Below, piece by piece: positions 1 to 8,246 of a stretch of 64,000 bases of DNA (positions are counted from its first letter, which is position 1; each line of letters begins with the position of its first letter). A model generated the notes under the pieces. It worked only from the letters and a program-made list of their open reading frames with translations. It searched no databases and had not been told where the DNA came from. This DNA comes from Desmospora activa DSM 45169 (GTDB taxonomy: Bacteria; Bacillota; Bacilli; Thermoactinomycetales; DSM-45169), in the NCBI RefSeq assembly GCF_003046315.1, contig NZ_PZZP01000001.1, positions 2,480,001-2,544,000 on the forward strand, read 5' to 3'. Made by a program: the position numbers and the translations under genes.

Positions 1-112
1 ACGTTTTTACATCTACCTCCAACTGCTCCAAATAGCGCTGAAATTCTGGAGATTCACTTCCTCCGGGAAAGAAGACATCCAAGTCCCACGTTAAACTATA
101 TTTGCTTCCCAT
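1..112 (-). CDS. M3-family oligoendopeptidase, N-terminal fragment at window edge
   Basis: Only the first 37 codons lie inside the window. The translation begins MGSKYSLTWDLDVFFPGGSE, followed by a stretch ending in a YLEQLE-like helix. The WDLDVFFPGG start is characteristic of the PepF/M3B oligoendopeptidase branch, which are cytoplasmic zinc peptidases degrading short peptides. The catalytic HEXXH would lie outside the window and cannot be checked. The ATG is preceded by an AAAGGGTGAG ribosome site. The assignment rests on the N-terminal motif alone. Confidence 0.65.
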   Translation of the reverse strand, partial: MGSKYSLTWDLDVFFPGGSESPEFQRYLEQLEVDVKT

Positions 113-129
113 AATCTCACCCTTTATTT

Positions 130-336
130 CTAGTGTCGAATCAACAGCCCCATTATACCATGAACAAAATCAGGACCCACTGCGAAAAGTATTACAAGGG
201 TATTTAGACTTAATATTCCCGTAGTGCCTGCCGAATTGCCGATCTTTCCATAATGGATGCCTCCTTTGCCAAGGTCGTTTGTATACTCTCCATTCCCTGG
301 GAAATGATGATTCACATCACCGTTTTCCTCAGTCAA
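130..336 (-). CDS. Hypothetical 68-aa protein, doubtful
   Basis: This open frame would start at a TTG overlapping the stop of the upstream quinone oxidoreductase gene and end just before the M3 peptidase gene. The C-terminal half is hydrophobic, with one possible membrane segment. The N-terminal half is Gly/Asn/His-rich. No ribosome site precedes the TTG. A much better ribosome site inside the frame serves a different, 13-codon reading frame. I recognise no family. It may be a small spore or membrane protein, or non-coding. Confidence 0.25.
   Translation of the reverse strand: MTEENGDVNHHFPGNGEYTNDLGKGGIHYGKIGNSAGTTGILSLNTLVILFAVGPDFVHGIMGLLIRH
210..251 (-). other. 13-codon ORF behind a strong ribosome site
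   Basis: An AAAGGAGG ribosome site (260-267) is followed after 8 bases by ATG. The short frame MERSAIRQALREY ends in TAA at 210-212. It lies inside, and out of frame with, the doubtful 68-aa frame. The ribosome site is as good as any in the window, so translation is plausible. It could be a micropeptide or the 5' end of a decayed gene. Confidence 0.3.
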
Positions 337-1309
337 TCATCAATATAATCTTGCCGATATTCTGATCAGCCTCCATATAGCGATGGGCCTCCACTACTTC
401 CCGCCAAGAGAAAATGCGATCAATTACCGGCTTTAGCTTGCCTTCACGAAAGAGCGGCAGCGCGTGATCGACAAAGTCCTTGGTTAACTCCGCTTTATAT
501 GAGGGGCTGCGCGAGCGCAGGGTGGTCGCTTTGATATGGATGCGTTTGGCCATCAGTGAACGTAAATCCACTTCTTTCACCCGGTAACCGCCCAAGGTGC
601 TAATCAAAATCCAGCGGCCATCCACTGCCAAGGAGTCCAGGTTTTGCTCCCAATGAGCGGCCCCGACAAAATCCAATACCACATCCACTCCTTCGGCAGT
701 AGCTTCTTTTACTGCGGCGGCAAAAGAAGTGACCTTGTAATCGATGGCGACATCCGCTCCCAGCTGGCGACAAGCCTCTCGTTTCTGCTCCGATCCCGCT
801 GTTACGATCACAAACGCTCCCGCCTGCTTCGCCAACTGAATGGCGGCGGTTCCTACACCGCTGGCACCGGCGTGGATCAAGACCCGATCCCCCCGCTTCA
901 GTTCACCTAACCAAAATAACGCTTGATAAGCGGTTAGATACACCTCGGCGATCGCCGCCCCTTCTGCAAAACGATATCCGTTGGGAATCGGCATAGCCAA
1001 CTTCCCTGGGATGACGGCGTATTCGGCATAGCCCCCACCTGGCAATAATCCAAATACACGGTCACCGGGTTGCCAGCCGGTACACTCCGCTCCTACTTCC
1101 ACCACCTCACCTGCCATCTCCAACCCGAGAATGGGGCTGGCTCCCGGCGGTGGTGGATATTTTCCCTGTCGTTGCAACGTATCCGCCCGATTCAAGGCGG
1201 TTGCCTTCACCTTTACCAACAAATCTCGGTCCGTATGGCGGGGAAGCGGCGCTTCCCCCAATGTCAACTGTTCCGGCCCACCCGGTTTTGTCACGATCAC
1301 CGCTCGCAT
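329..1309 (-). CDS. NAD(P)H quinone oxidoreductase, PIG3/YhdH-like MDR family
   Basis: A 326-aa member of the medium-chain dehydrogenase/reductase superfamily of the quinone oxidoreductase type. An N-terminal GroES-like domain carries ILGLEMAGEVVEVG. The Rossmann half carries the nucleotide loop HAGASGVGTAAIQLAK near residues 145-160. Zinc-ligand cysteines of true alcohol dehydrogenases are absent, as usual for this branch, which reduces quinones or enones with NADPH in the cytoplasm. The length matches the TP53I3-like family. ATG follows GGAGGGTAAGCC. It ends next to small doubtful frames, and no operon partner is evident. Confidence 0.85.
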   Translation of the reverse strand: MRAVIVTKPGGPEQLTLGEAPLPRHTDRDLLVKVKATALNRADTLQRQGKYPPPPGASPILGLEMAGEVVEVGAECTGWQPGDRVFGLLPGGGYAEYAVIPGKLAMPIPNGYRFAEGAAIAEVYLTAYQALFWLGELKRGDRVLIHAGASGVGTAAIQLAKQAGAFVIVTAGSEQKREACRQLGADVAIDYKVTSFAAAVKEATAEGVDVVLDFVGAAHWEQNLDSLAVDGRWILISTLGGYRVKEVDLRSLMAKRIHIKATTLRSRSPSYKAELTKDFVDHALPLFREGKLKPVIDRIFSWREVVEAHRYMEADQNIGKIILMID

Positions 1310-1532
1310 GGCTTACCCTCCTAATGTCGGTTTAGAGCTGTCGCGGAGGTGCGGTACCGGATTTTCGACTCCGCACCAGCAGCTGTTCTACCCCTCAGCC
1401 AGCAGACAAAGAAAAAGCATGTGTGACCAAAGTGGTTGGGGCCGGACCGGCACTCCACTTCATGGTCGGTGCCAACAGATACTGCGCTGGAGATCGGCCA
1501 CTCCTGAAAGAGCTAAATACGCCTTTTTCTCT

Positions 1533-2225
1533 TTAAGCCGCATCATAGGTAGTGGAGTCCACCATCCGGTTATACGCCGCTTCCCACTTTCCCGCTTCCG
1601 CTAAACTCTCGGCTTCTTTCCAACCGTCCTCATCCGTGTAGCTGGCATACCCTCGCAACCGCCGAAAAGTTTCTACCGCCTGTTGCCACTCCCCTTCCTC
1701 CACAAAAAAGAGGGAGCGCTGATGAAGAGCATAGCAAAGACCCGGCCCCACCAAATTGGAACCGTCCGCAGGCGGTAGTTCCCGAAATCGTTCCTCTTCC
1801 TGCTGAATCAATTCTTCCAACTGCTGGTGAGCCTCTTCCTGCCTGCCCAGACGATACCGATAGTAGCTTAAGTAAACTTGTAGATGGGTACGGCTCATCA
1901 TATAATTCATCGATTCCGGAAACTGCGCCACTCCTTCCGCCATCCGGGCCTCCGCTTCTGCAAACCGTTCCCACTCCGCATCCAATTCTGCCATCTCCAC
2001 CAAACTGCGCACATAGGCAAAATGTCGGTTCTCATTTTCCTGTGGGCCTTGAGAAGCGATCGTTGCAAATAGTTCGTAGGCCAACTCTTTTTCCCCACGT
2101 TGCAACAACGTAACCGCAATTAACATCCGAGCGTTTAAATCATCAAAATCCTGAAAAGTGGTATTGGGTAAAAGATGGGCAACCCGCACTCTGGCCGCCT
2201 CTTTTAACGTTTCGATTTCTGTCAA
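1533..2225 (-). CDS. Hypothetical TPR-like helical repeat protein
   Basis: A 230-aa soluble, acidic, almost wholly helical protein. Repeated patterns such as RGEKELAYELFATIA and EEGEWQQAVETFRRL resemble tetratricopeptide repeats: an aromatic or small residue before Ala, then a Glu/Lys-rich helix. No signal peptide or membrane segment is present. TPR proteins mediate protein-protein contacts, but nothing identifies the partner. It stands alone, with about 220 bases to the oxidoreductase downstream and a terminated small gene upstream. Its function is not recognised. Confidence 0.6.
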   Translation of the reverse strand: MTEIETLKEAARVRVAHLLPNTTFQDFDDLNARMLIAVTLLQRGEKELAYELFATIASQGPQENENRHFAYVRSLVEMAELDAEWERFAEAEARMAEGVAQFPESMNYMMSRTHLQVYLSYYRYRLGRQEEAHQQLEELIQQEEERFRELPPADGSNLVGPGLCYALHQRSLFFVEEGEWQQAVETFRRLRGYASYTDEDGWKEAESLAEAGKWEAAYNRMVDSTTYDAA

Positions 2226-2303
2226 CGAAAAACCCTCCCAACCGGCCGGCCTATTCTCAAATAACCGGCAATACTGCCCCTATTGTACCATGTTAGCCGA
2301 TGC

Positions 2304-2329
2304 AAAAAAGACACCCTGCTGTGGGTGTC
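2304..2329 (-). terminator. Rho-independent terminator
   Basis: A perfect 7-bp stem, GACACCC/GGGTGTC, with a 6-base loop, followed on the minus strand by TTTTTT. It lies just downstream of the 59-aa gene and separates it from the TPR-like gene. Confidence 0.85.
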
Positions 2330-2339
2330 GAGCCGCGAA

Positions 2340-2519
2340 TTACAACCGTTTTAGTTCATCACTGTATGAATGGGGTGTACTCCGTTCTTCCATCTTGCCC
2401 TCCTCTTCCACCCGCATGCGATTACGATGTTTGACGGGCGGTGCCGGTGGAAGAGAACGGGTCTCCTGTACCAAGGGGTCCACATGATCTTCTCGTTCAA
2501 ATGACTGATCCTGCGCCAT
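2340..2519 (-). CDS. Small charged protein, 59 aa, unknown
   Basis: The frame starts MAQDQSFEREDHVDPL, is rich in Glu, Arg and Pro, and ends SYSDELKRL. A strong GGAGGTGATGTCAA ribosome site precedes the ATG, and a textbook terminator lies 10 bases after the stop. Both make this a real independent small gene. No membrane segment, cysteine or known motif is visible. Charged small proteins of this kind are common in spore formers, but no family is recognised. Confidence 0.7.
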   Translation of the reverse strand: MAQDQSFEREDHVDPLVQETRSLPPAPPVKHRNRMRVEEEGKMEERSTPHSYSDELKRL

Positions 2520-2771
2520 TTGACATCACCTCCAATAATCCATAGACTGCGATGGGATAAACAGAATTATGCAGTCGGCGGTTGAGGAGTTGGCTTTAAG
2601 CTTCTTTTTATATGGAACCGTTTTTTCATTGGTATGATTGTCACACTATTGGACTACCCATAGAAAGAAGGGGGCAATATTTCTACAAGGCGATGGACGA
2701 AAGCGACGAGCATGTGATAGGGTAAAATGGCTATCGTAAAAGCAGAATTACCCAGAAAGGATCGACAGTAA

Positions 2772-3641
2772 TTGATGTGGTTCGTATGGGCCCTATTAAG
2801 TTCCATTATATTTGGTATGTCCGGTTTTTTGATGAAAGCCAGCTCCCATCATCGTGGTGCAGTGATTGAAACTTTGTGGGCACTCTATTTAACAGGTACG
2901 ATTGGTTTTTTATTGTGGGTGTGGGCATTTGGCCAATTTCGCTTCGATGGCGCTGTTTTATTGGGCGGGTTGGTCATTGGGATCGGTTCAGCCGCCGGCA
3001 ATTGGTTGTTTATGCTGGCTTTAAAGAAAGGGCCTGCCAGCCTTACCTCACCACTAGTTAATACCAATATTCTCCTCATCATTCTCTTTTCCATCTTGTT
3101 TTACGGTGAGCGGCTCTCTTTGATGGAGGGGATTGGAGTAACGTTATTGGTGGCAGCGGTTTTCCTGATCCCGATTGATCCCGATGAAAAATTGGCCGTT
3201 AAAAACCGCCGGTGGTATGTGCTCGTCATTGCTGCTACTCTTCTTTTTACCTTTCGAAACGGTGGGTTAAAGGTGACGGAAGAAGCGGGATTGGCTGGGG
3301 AGATCGTTCTTTTTTACGGCTACCTGTTTAGCCTGATTTGGATGTCCGTAGAAGTGTGGAGGCGACGGAGGAGTACGACAAATGATTCCGACCGCACTCC
3401 CGTCAGCATCCGGAAGGGATTGATATGGGGTGGAGCGGCAGGTATTTTTTCCTTTATCGGCATGCAACTTTACACCATTGCGCTTATCGATGGGCCCGCC
3501 AGCATCGTCGCCCCCCTCTTCGCCACCAACAGCCTTGTTGTGGCACTTTTATCGATCCTGTTTTTCCGGGAGCGCCTTTCTCTGATCCAAAAATGTTCCT
3601 TGCTCTTTCTGTTTACGGGTTTGGTACTGACGCGTCTGTAA
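2772..3641 (+). CDS. EamA/DMT-family transporter
   Basis: A 289-aa integral membrane protein with about ten hydrophobic segments in two homologous halves, the EamA (drug/metabolite transporter) layout. Each half has the motif of a Gly-Pro-Ala-Ser turn (KKGPASLTSP, IDGPASIVAP) followed by ILFYGERLSL or ILFFRERLSL. The conserved Glu-Arg is typical of EamA exporters. The substrate cannot be predicted. A TTG at 2772 and an ATG at 2775 compete for the start. An AAAGGA site at 2756-2761 suits the TTG slightly better. No terminator was identified before the next gene. Confidence 0.85.
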   Translation: MMWFVWALLSSIIFGMSGFLMKASSHHRGAVIETLWALYLTGTIGFLLWVWAFGQFRFDGAVLLGGLVIGIGSAAGNWLFMLALKKGPASLTSPLVNTNILLIILFSILFYGERLSLMEGIGVTLLVAAVFLIPIDPDEKLAVKNRRWYVLVIAATLLFTFRNGGLKVTEEAGLAGEIVLFYGYLFSLIWMSVEVWRRRRSTTNDSDRTPVSIRKGLIWGGAAGIFSFIGMQLYTIALIDGPASIVAPLFATNSLVVALLSILFFRERLSLIQKCSLLFLFTGLVLTRL

Positions 3642-3774
3642 CCACAAAAGATGCCCCAAGAGTAACCCCAAATATCACCCGATAGAGAGGCCCTACGTGC
3701 GCAAAAGACCGTGAACATCATATCGACAAGGTTCCTGCCATAACAAAACAAAACACGGACAAGGAGGAAAAATC

Positions 3775-4200
3775 ATGTCCCGCCCCATCCCTGATCTCTG
3801 TCTGGAAAGCTTAACCGGAGAGACGGTCTGCCTGCGGGAGCTGCGCGGCCGTCCCGTCATCCTCTCCTTTTGGGTGACGTGGTGTCCGGCGTGTCAACAG
3901 GATTTACCCACAAAGGATCGCTTTTACCGTTCGCTGCCTACGGATGCTCCTCTGGTCATGTACAGCATCAACGTGACAGGACGGGAGGTGGAACCAGAGC
4001 GGGTAGCACCCTTCGTCCATCAACTTGGACTCGCCCTACCTGTACTGACAGACAAAGGGCGAACCGCCTACGACGCCTTTGGTCTCACATCGGTACCAGC
4101 AACTGTGCTGATCGATGCACAAGGAAACATCCGTGGAATCTTCGATGAAACTGTCCCCTTTGTCAATGTGGTCGCAGAGGCAGGAAAGCTGCTTCTCTAA
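3775..4200 (+). CDS. TlpA/ResA-like thioredoxin-fold protein
   Basis: 141 aa, with the thiol-disulfide motif WCPAC at about residues 41-45 and the cis-proline region SVPATVLID near the C-terminus. Both are typical of the AhpC/TSA-TlpA branch. Unlike ResA or membrane TlpA there is no signal anchor, so the protein should be cytoplasmic. It is probably a thiol reductase or peroxidase-like protein. ATG follows AAGGAGGAAAAATC. uppP begins within about 15 bases of its stop, so the two are probably cotranscribed, although no functional link is known. Confidence 0.8.
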   Translation: MSRPIPDLCLESLTGETVCLRELRGRPVILSFWVTWCPACQQDLPTKDRFYRSLPTDAPLVMYSINVTGREVEPERVAPFVHQLGLALPVLTDKGRTAYDAFGLTSVPATVLIDAQGNIRGIFDETVPFVNVVAEAGKLLL

Positions 4201-4215
4201 CGCTTGTCTACATGG

Positions 4216-5013
4216 ATGGAGGTGGTTCCCATCGATTGGTTGGAAGCGCTCATATTGGGCGTCATTCAGGGGTTGACGGAATTTTTGCCCATCAGCAGTA
4301 CTGGTCATCTCTATTTGGGCAGGCATCTGTTTGGATTGGATGAAGCGGGCTTGTTTTTGGATACGGTTCTTCACACCGGCACCCTGTTGGCGGTGCTGGC
4401 CGTCTACCATCGTGAATTGTGGGAAGTGGTGCGGCGCCCGTTTGGACATTTGGGACGGCTCTTGCTCATAGGAACGATTCCCACTGCCGTCATCGGCCTG
4501 ACGTTTAAGGATTTCTTTGAAGAAATCTCCCGCACTGGCGTCACCATCGGGTGGGAGTTCCTCGCTACCGGTACGATCCTGTGGCTGTCCGATCGCATCA
4601 AAGATCAGGGCCATAAACAACTGGAAGAGATCCGCCCCATGGATGCAGTCGTAATCGGTACCTTTCAAGGAGCTGCTATTCTACCTGCCATCTCCCGTTC
4701 CGGCCTCACAATCGCCGCCGCTCTGATGCGGGGAATCGACAAAGGAACAGCCGCATCCTTCTCCTTCTTTCTGTCGATCCCTGCGATTGCGGGTGCATGC
4801 CTGTTGCTAGGAGTGGATCTCTTTAGCGGTCACGTTCACCGCTTGCCGCTATCGTCGTTGCTCCTGGCCATCACGTTGTCAGCACTGTGTGGCTATGTGG
4901 CGATTCGCTGGATGATCCATCTGTTGCAGCAGGGATCGTTAAAAGGGTTTGCCGTTTATGTATGGATTTTAGGGAGTGTGGTTCTGTTTTCGCAATGGGC
5001 CGGTTTATTCTAG
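4216..5013 (+). CDS. uppP: Undecaprenyl-diphosphatase UppP (BacA)
   Basis: A multipass membrane enzyme that dephosphorylates undecaprenyl diphosphate to recycle the cell-wall lipid carrier, and confers bacitracin tolerance. The family motifs are clear: QGLTEFLPISSTGHL near the N-terminus (catalytic Glu and Ser region) and LPAISRSGLTIAAALMRG in the middle (the PGxSRSG box, here PAISRSG). The length of about 266 aa fits. The start is uncertain. In-frame TTG 4204 and ATG 4216 lack a ribosome site. The strong GGAGGTGG at 4218-4225 instead points at an ATC codon at 4231, exactly where homologues begin MDWLEA. Confidence 0.9.
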   Translation: MEVVPIDWLEALILGVIQGLTEFLPISSTGHLYLGRHLFGLDEAGLFLDTVLHTGTLLAVLAVYHRELWEVVRRPFGHLGRLLLIGTIPTAVIGLTFKDFFEEISRTGVTIGWEFLATGTILWLSDRIKDQGHKQLEEIRPMDAVVIGTFQGAAILPAISRSGLTIAAALMRGIDKGTAASFSFFLSIPAIAGACLLLGVDLFSGHVHRLPLSSLLLAITLSALCGYVAIRWMIHLLQQGSLKGFAVYVWILGSVVLFSQWAGLF

Positions 5014-5113
5014 CGGAAAGAGCCCTTAACCAATCGAAAGCCGCCGCACCAATCAATGGCGGCAGCTCCGGCAAACAGCTCAACAGCCCCTTTAAACACA
5101 ACAAACCGACCTC

Positions 5114-5425
5114 TCATAACAACCACAAGGCTACAATCACCGTCGCAGACACGATGCCACCCATCACAATAAAGGTAACGGTAATGCCGTTTCCTTTTTC
5201 CCGTAAATGCATAAAGGAAGCTAATTGCAACACGATTTGCCAACAGGCCAACAATACGATCAGAGTAATCGTCCAAACCGGCGAAAACCACTCCATCACA
5301 ACGAGAACAAAAGCGACACTAGTCAGTAAAATCATCCACAAAAACGAAAACAGATACTTCACTTCCGGGGTTCCTGGCTGTTTAATCCGCTGTTCTTGGG
5401 CCTGTGGTTTTTCCAATTGTGCCAT
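5114..5425 (-). CDS. Cytochrome c oxidase subunit IV-like protein (CtaF type), orphan copy 1
   Basis: A small protein of about 103 aa with a polar N-terminus and three membrane segments. The ending LASFMHLREKG followed by a last hydrophobic segment is the prokaryotic COX4 (CtaF) signature, in which a His-rich FMHL motif sits after the second helix. In caa3 oxidase this subunit assists copper-site assembly. Here there are no ctaC, ctaD or ctaE genes. A second paralogue lies at 18455-18751. ATG at 5425 follows AAAGGGGTG. Confidence 0.75.
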   Translation of the reverse strand: MAQLEKPQAQEQRIKQPGTPEVKYLFSFLWMILLTSVAFVLVVMEWFSPVWTITLIVLLACWQIVLQLASFMHLREKGNGITVTFIVMGGIVSATVIVALWLL

Positions 5426-5556
5426 TATATTCACCCCTTTAATTTGGAGTGTTAATTGTATGAATATTATGGCGCAAGTGCGATTTGTTTGTCAATATCA
5501 CCCATATACCGGTGGCCGATGAAGACTTGATCTTAATCCTGAATCCACTCTGAAAG

Positions 5557-5579
5557 AAAAAAAAACGGAGTTTCCTCCG
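5557..5579 (-). terminator. Rho-independent terminator of the Phe dehydrogenase operon
   Basis: Stem CGGAG/CTCCG with a GAAA tetraloop followed by nine T on the minus strand. It lies 7 bases past the stop of the VOC gene and ends the five-gene operon. Confidence 0.85.
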
Positions 5580-5585
5580 CATTTT

Positions 5586-5993
5586 TTAGAGATAATCCGG
5601 ACTGTACACCACTTCCAACTTCAGTCGAAACGGATCCTCAAAAAAGACGGCATAATATTCCCGCTGTGAATCAAAGTTGCCCGGGCTATCATACAGGAGC
5701 GAAATTCCCCTCTGCCTGAGAAAATCGGCAACTTGATCCACAGCAACAGCACTGTCCGCTTGAAAGGCGATATGGTTTAACCCTGGTCGCTTACGATGAA
5801 ATCCGGCATCCCGATACCGCTCTTCACACTGAACCAAACAGAGCTTCATCCGTCCATTGCCAAAAAGAACCCATTCCGGCTGACGCACCTCCATTTGAAA
5901 TCCTAAAAACGCCATCAGCGGTTTATAAAAGGAAAGTGCCTCTTCTAAATCCGCTACATTGTAGTCAAGATGTGAAAAGTGAACTTGGATCAC
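5586..5993 (-). CDS. VOC (glyoxalase/dioxygenase-fold) protein
   Basis: A 135-aa single VOC module: HFSHLDYNVADLEEALSFYKPL at the start, GLNHIAFQAD in the middle, and a C-terminal FEDPFRLKLEVVY strand. These supply the His/Glu positions that bind metal in glyoxalase I-type enzymes. It starts at GTG behind AAAGGAGCAACC, 15 bases after the E2 gene, as the last gene of the operon. Its place next to phenylalanine and oxo-acid dehydrogenases suggests a substrate in the same pathway. Family membership alone does not give the reaction. Confidence 0.75.
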   Translation of the reverse strand: MIQVHFSHLDYNVADLEEALSFYKPLMAFLGFQMEVRQPEWVLFGNGRMKLCLVQCEERYRDAGFHRKRPGLNHIAFQADSAVAVDQVADFLRQRGISLLYDSPGNFDSQREYYAVFFEDPFRLKLEVVYSPDYL

Positions 5994-6008
5994 AACGGTT
6001 GCTCCTTT

Positions 6009-7253
6009 TTACTTCAATTCCAATAGCAGCTTATCCATACAAGTGGTATACGACTCCAATGTTTGTGTAAAACGAATTGCGTCACCGCCATCCAACACGC
6101 GATGATCAAAGGAAAGAGAGACGTTCATACGCCAACCGATATCCAGTTTCCCTTCCTTTACCACCGGACGTTGCTCGATTGGGTGAATGACGAGAATCGC
6201 CACTTCCGGCGGATTAATAATGGGGGTGGCTCGCTGTCCACCCAGGGGGCCGGTATTGCTGACAGAAAAGGTACTTCCGCTCATCTCTGTCGGTATCAGT
6301 TTTCCCTGACGGGCTACCTCTGTTTTTTGCTTTAGCTCATCCGCTAATTGACAGATGTTTTTTTCTTCAACATGATGTAAGACCGGAACCAAGAGTCCCT
6401 GTGGGGTATCCGCCGCTACGCCAATGTGAACCGGCTGAAATTTTTGCACCACCCTGCGGTCCTCGTCATAATGGGCGTTTAATCGAGGATGATCCCGCAA
6501 GCTGATGGCGATGATCTTGATCAGAACCGAGAGGTAACCTATGTTTTTTTCACCGGCTGCTCTGATCCGTTGTCGCCACCCGACAAGAGCAGAGACATCC
6601 AATGTATCAAAATGGGTCGCGTGTGGCTTATGGCTGAGGGAAAAGGTGAGGCGTTCTGCAATCACTCGGCGGATGGGAGAAAGAAGCTCTTCCGTATAAT
6701 CCTCACTCGCAGGCTTATCGCTCGCAGAGGAGGAAGCGGTGGGATGGGTAAGCGATCCGCCTTCATTTGTTCCTGGTTTATTTGAATTCGCCTTCGCTTC
6801 CATTGTTTCAGCACAAGCAGCAACCCGACGCACATCCTCATCCATCACCCGTCCTTGGGGACCGCTTCCTTCTAAATGTGTGAGCGCCACCCCCAATTCC
6901 CGTGCCAGGCGGCGGGTGGAGGGAGCCGCCAGCACCCGACGCTCTTGGGAGTCCTTCTCCCCTCTCCTGGGGGAGGGTGGGGGAGAGAGAGTCTGCTCGA
7001 TCAATGGCTCCTCTTCCGTAGCAGCGATCACGACCAATACTTCTCCAACCGGTACGGTAGCCCCTTCCTGCCAAGGCAAGTTGTTTACACGTCCGGCCGC
7101 TGGGGAGGGAAGCTGTACCACCGCTTTATCGGTCTGCACCTCAGCCAGAGGCTGATCCACATCAACCCTTTCCCCTTCCTGTACCAACCAGCGTACCAGA
7201 TTTGCTTCCGCTACACCTTCTCCGATATCCGGCAATTTAAATTGGACTGTCAT
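6009..7253 (-). CDS. bkdB: 2-oxo acid dehydrogenase E2, dihydrolipoyl acyltransferase
   Basis: 414 aa with the full E2 order. An N-terminal lipoyl domain has the lipoylated Lys at residue 43 (VQTDKAVVQL). A linker leads to a peripheral-subunit-binding domain (APSTRRLARELGV, GSGPQGRVMDEDV). The C-terminal acyltransferase domain carries SFDHRVLDGGDA, whose His and Asp are catalytic. It transfers the acyl group from E1 to CoA. ATG lies behind GAGGAGGAAAGCCC. No E3 gene (dihydrolipoamide dehydrogenase) lies nearby, so E3 is presumably shared. The branched-chain name follows the family. Operon context raises an aromatic alternative. Confidence 0.85.
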   Translation of the reverse strand: MTVQFKLPDIGEGVAEANLVRWLVQEGERVDVDQPLAEVQTDKAVVQLPSPAAGRVNNLPWQEGATVPVGEVLVVIAATEEEPLIEQTLSPPPSPRRGEKDSQERRVLAAPSTRRLARELGVALTHLEGSGPQGRVMDEDVRRVAACAETMEAKANSNKPGTNEGGSLTHPTASSSASDKPASEDYTEELLSPIRRVIAERLTFSLSHKPHATHFDTLDVSALVGWRQRIRAAGEKNIGYLSVLIKIIAISLRDHPRLNAHYDEDRRVVQKFQPVHIGVAADTPQGLLVPVLHHVEEKNICQLADELKQKTEVARQGKLIPTEMSGSTFSVSNTGPLGGQRATPIINPPEVAILVIHPIEQRPVVKEGKLDIGWRMNVSLSFDHRVLDGGDAIRFTQTLESYTTCMDKLLLELK

Positions 7254-7268
7254 GGGCTTTCCTCCTCA

Positions 7269-8246
7269 TTAAAAAGCCAGCACCTTTTCTACTGCACGAT
7301 CAATGCGTTCTTGATTGGGTCGAAAATCATCCTCCAACGCAAACATCGGCACCGGTACATCATAACCGGTCACTCGAGTGATGGGAGCCTCTAACCATAA
7401 AAAGGCATGTTCATTGATCAACGCGGTCAATTCCGCACCTAAGCCGCCTGTTTTGGGCGCTTCATGGACAATTAGCACCCGACCCGTTTTTCGCACCGAG
7501 GACAGAATCGCTTCTTCATCCAATGGATATAAACTGCGTAGATCCAGCACATCCCAGCTCACCCCACGCTGCGCCCACCGCTCTGCCGCTTGCTCCACCA
7601 AAGGCACCATCGCTCCCCATGCCAGCACCGTCAGTGCTTCTCCCTCCCGTACCTGCCGCGCTTGTCCCAGCGGAATCACATACGCTTCCTGCCGAACCTG
7701 TTGCCGAGTCGATCGGTATAATTTCATCGGTTCCAAATAGATGACAGGGTCTGGATCGCGAATTGCCGCCAGCAGCATCCCTTTGGCATCAGCTGGAGTG
7801 GAAGGGACCACCACTTTCAATCCAGGGATGTGTACAAACAAGCTCTCAGTGGAATCTGAGTGAAGCTCCGGCGCCCGGATTCCGCCTCCATAAGGTGCCC
7901 GCACGACGATGGAGGCGGAATATTGCCCCTGTGTGCGGGTGCGCAGGCGGGCAGCATGAGAAACAATCTGTTCAAAAGCAGGATAGATAAAACCCATAAA
8001 CTGAATCTCTGCCACCGGTCGCATCCCGTTGATCGCCATGCCGATCGCCGCTCCGACGATGCTCGCTTCAGCCAAGGGTGTATCGATCACCCGCTCATCT
8101 CCAAACTCCTGCCACAACCCCTCCGTGGCTCGAAATACACCTCCATTTTTACCGACGTCCTCTCCCAGGACCACAACACGTTTATCTTGGCGTAATGCGG
8201 TAGCCAATCCATCGCAGATCGCCTGTATCATAGTGAGCTCAGCCAT
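7269..8246 (-). CDS. bkdAB: 2-oxo acid dehydrogenase E1 beta subunit
   Basis: 325 aa, starting MAELTMIQAICDGL and containing GEDVGKNGGVFRATEGL, the conserved start of the beta subunit that contributes to the thiamine diphosphate site. A transketolase C-terminal domain follows (TGRVLIVHEAPKTGG). With the alpha subunit it decarboxylates branched or aromatic 2-oxo acids and acylates the E2 lipoyl arm. Its ATG overlaps the end of the alpha-subunit gene by 8 bases, which implies translational coupling. Confidence 0.85.
   Translation of the reverse strand: MAELTMIQAICDGLATALRQDKRVVVLGEDVGKNGGVFRATEGLWQEFGDERVIDTPLAEASIVGAAIGMAINGMRPVAEIQFMGFIYPAFEQIVSHAARLRTRTQGQYSASIVVRAPYGGGIRAPELHSDSTESLFVHIPGLKVVVPSTPADAKGMLLAAIRDPDPVIYLEPMKLYRSTRQQVRQEAYVIPLGQARQVREGEALTVLAWGAMVPLVEQAAERWAQRGVSWDVLDLRSLYPLDEEAILSSVRKTGRVLIVHEAPKTGGLGAELTALINEHAFLWLEAPITRVTGYDVPVPMFALEDDFRPNQERIDRAVEKVLAF

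Noticed and set aside
4036-4668. 210-aa minus-strand frame over uppP
   Set aside because: Antisense of two well-supported genes, with no site or family.
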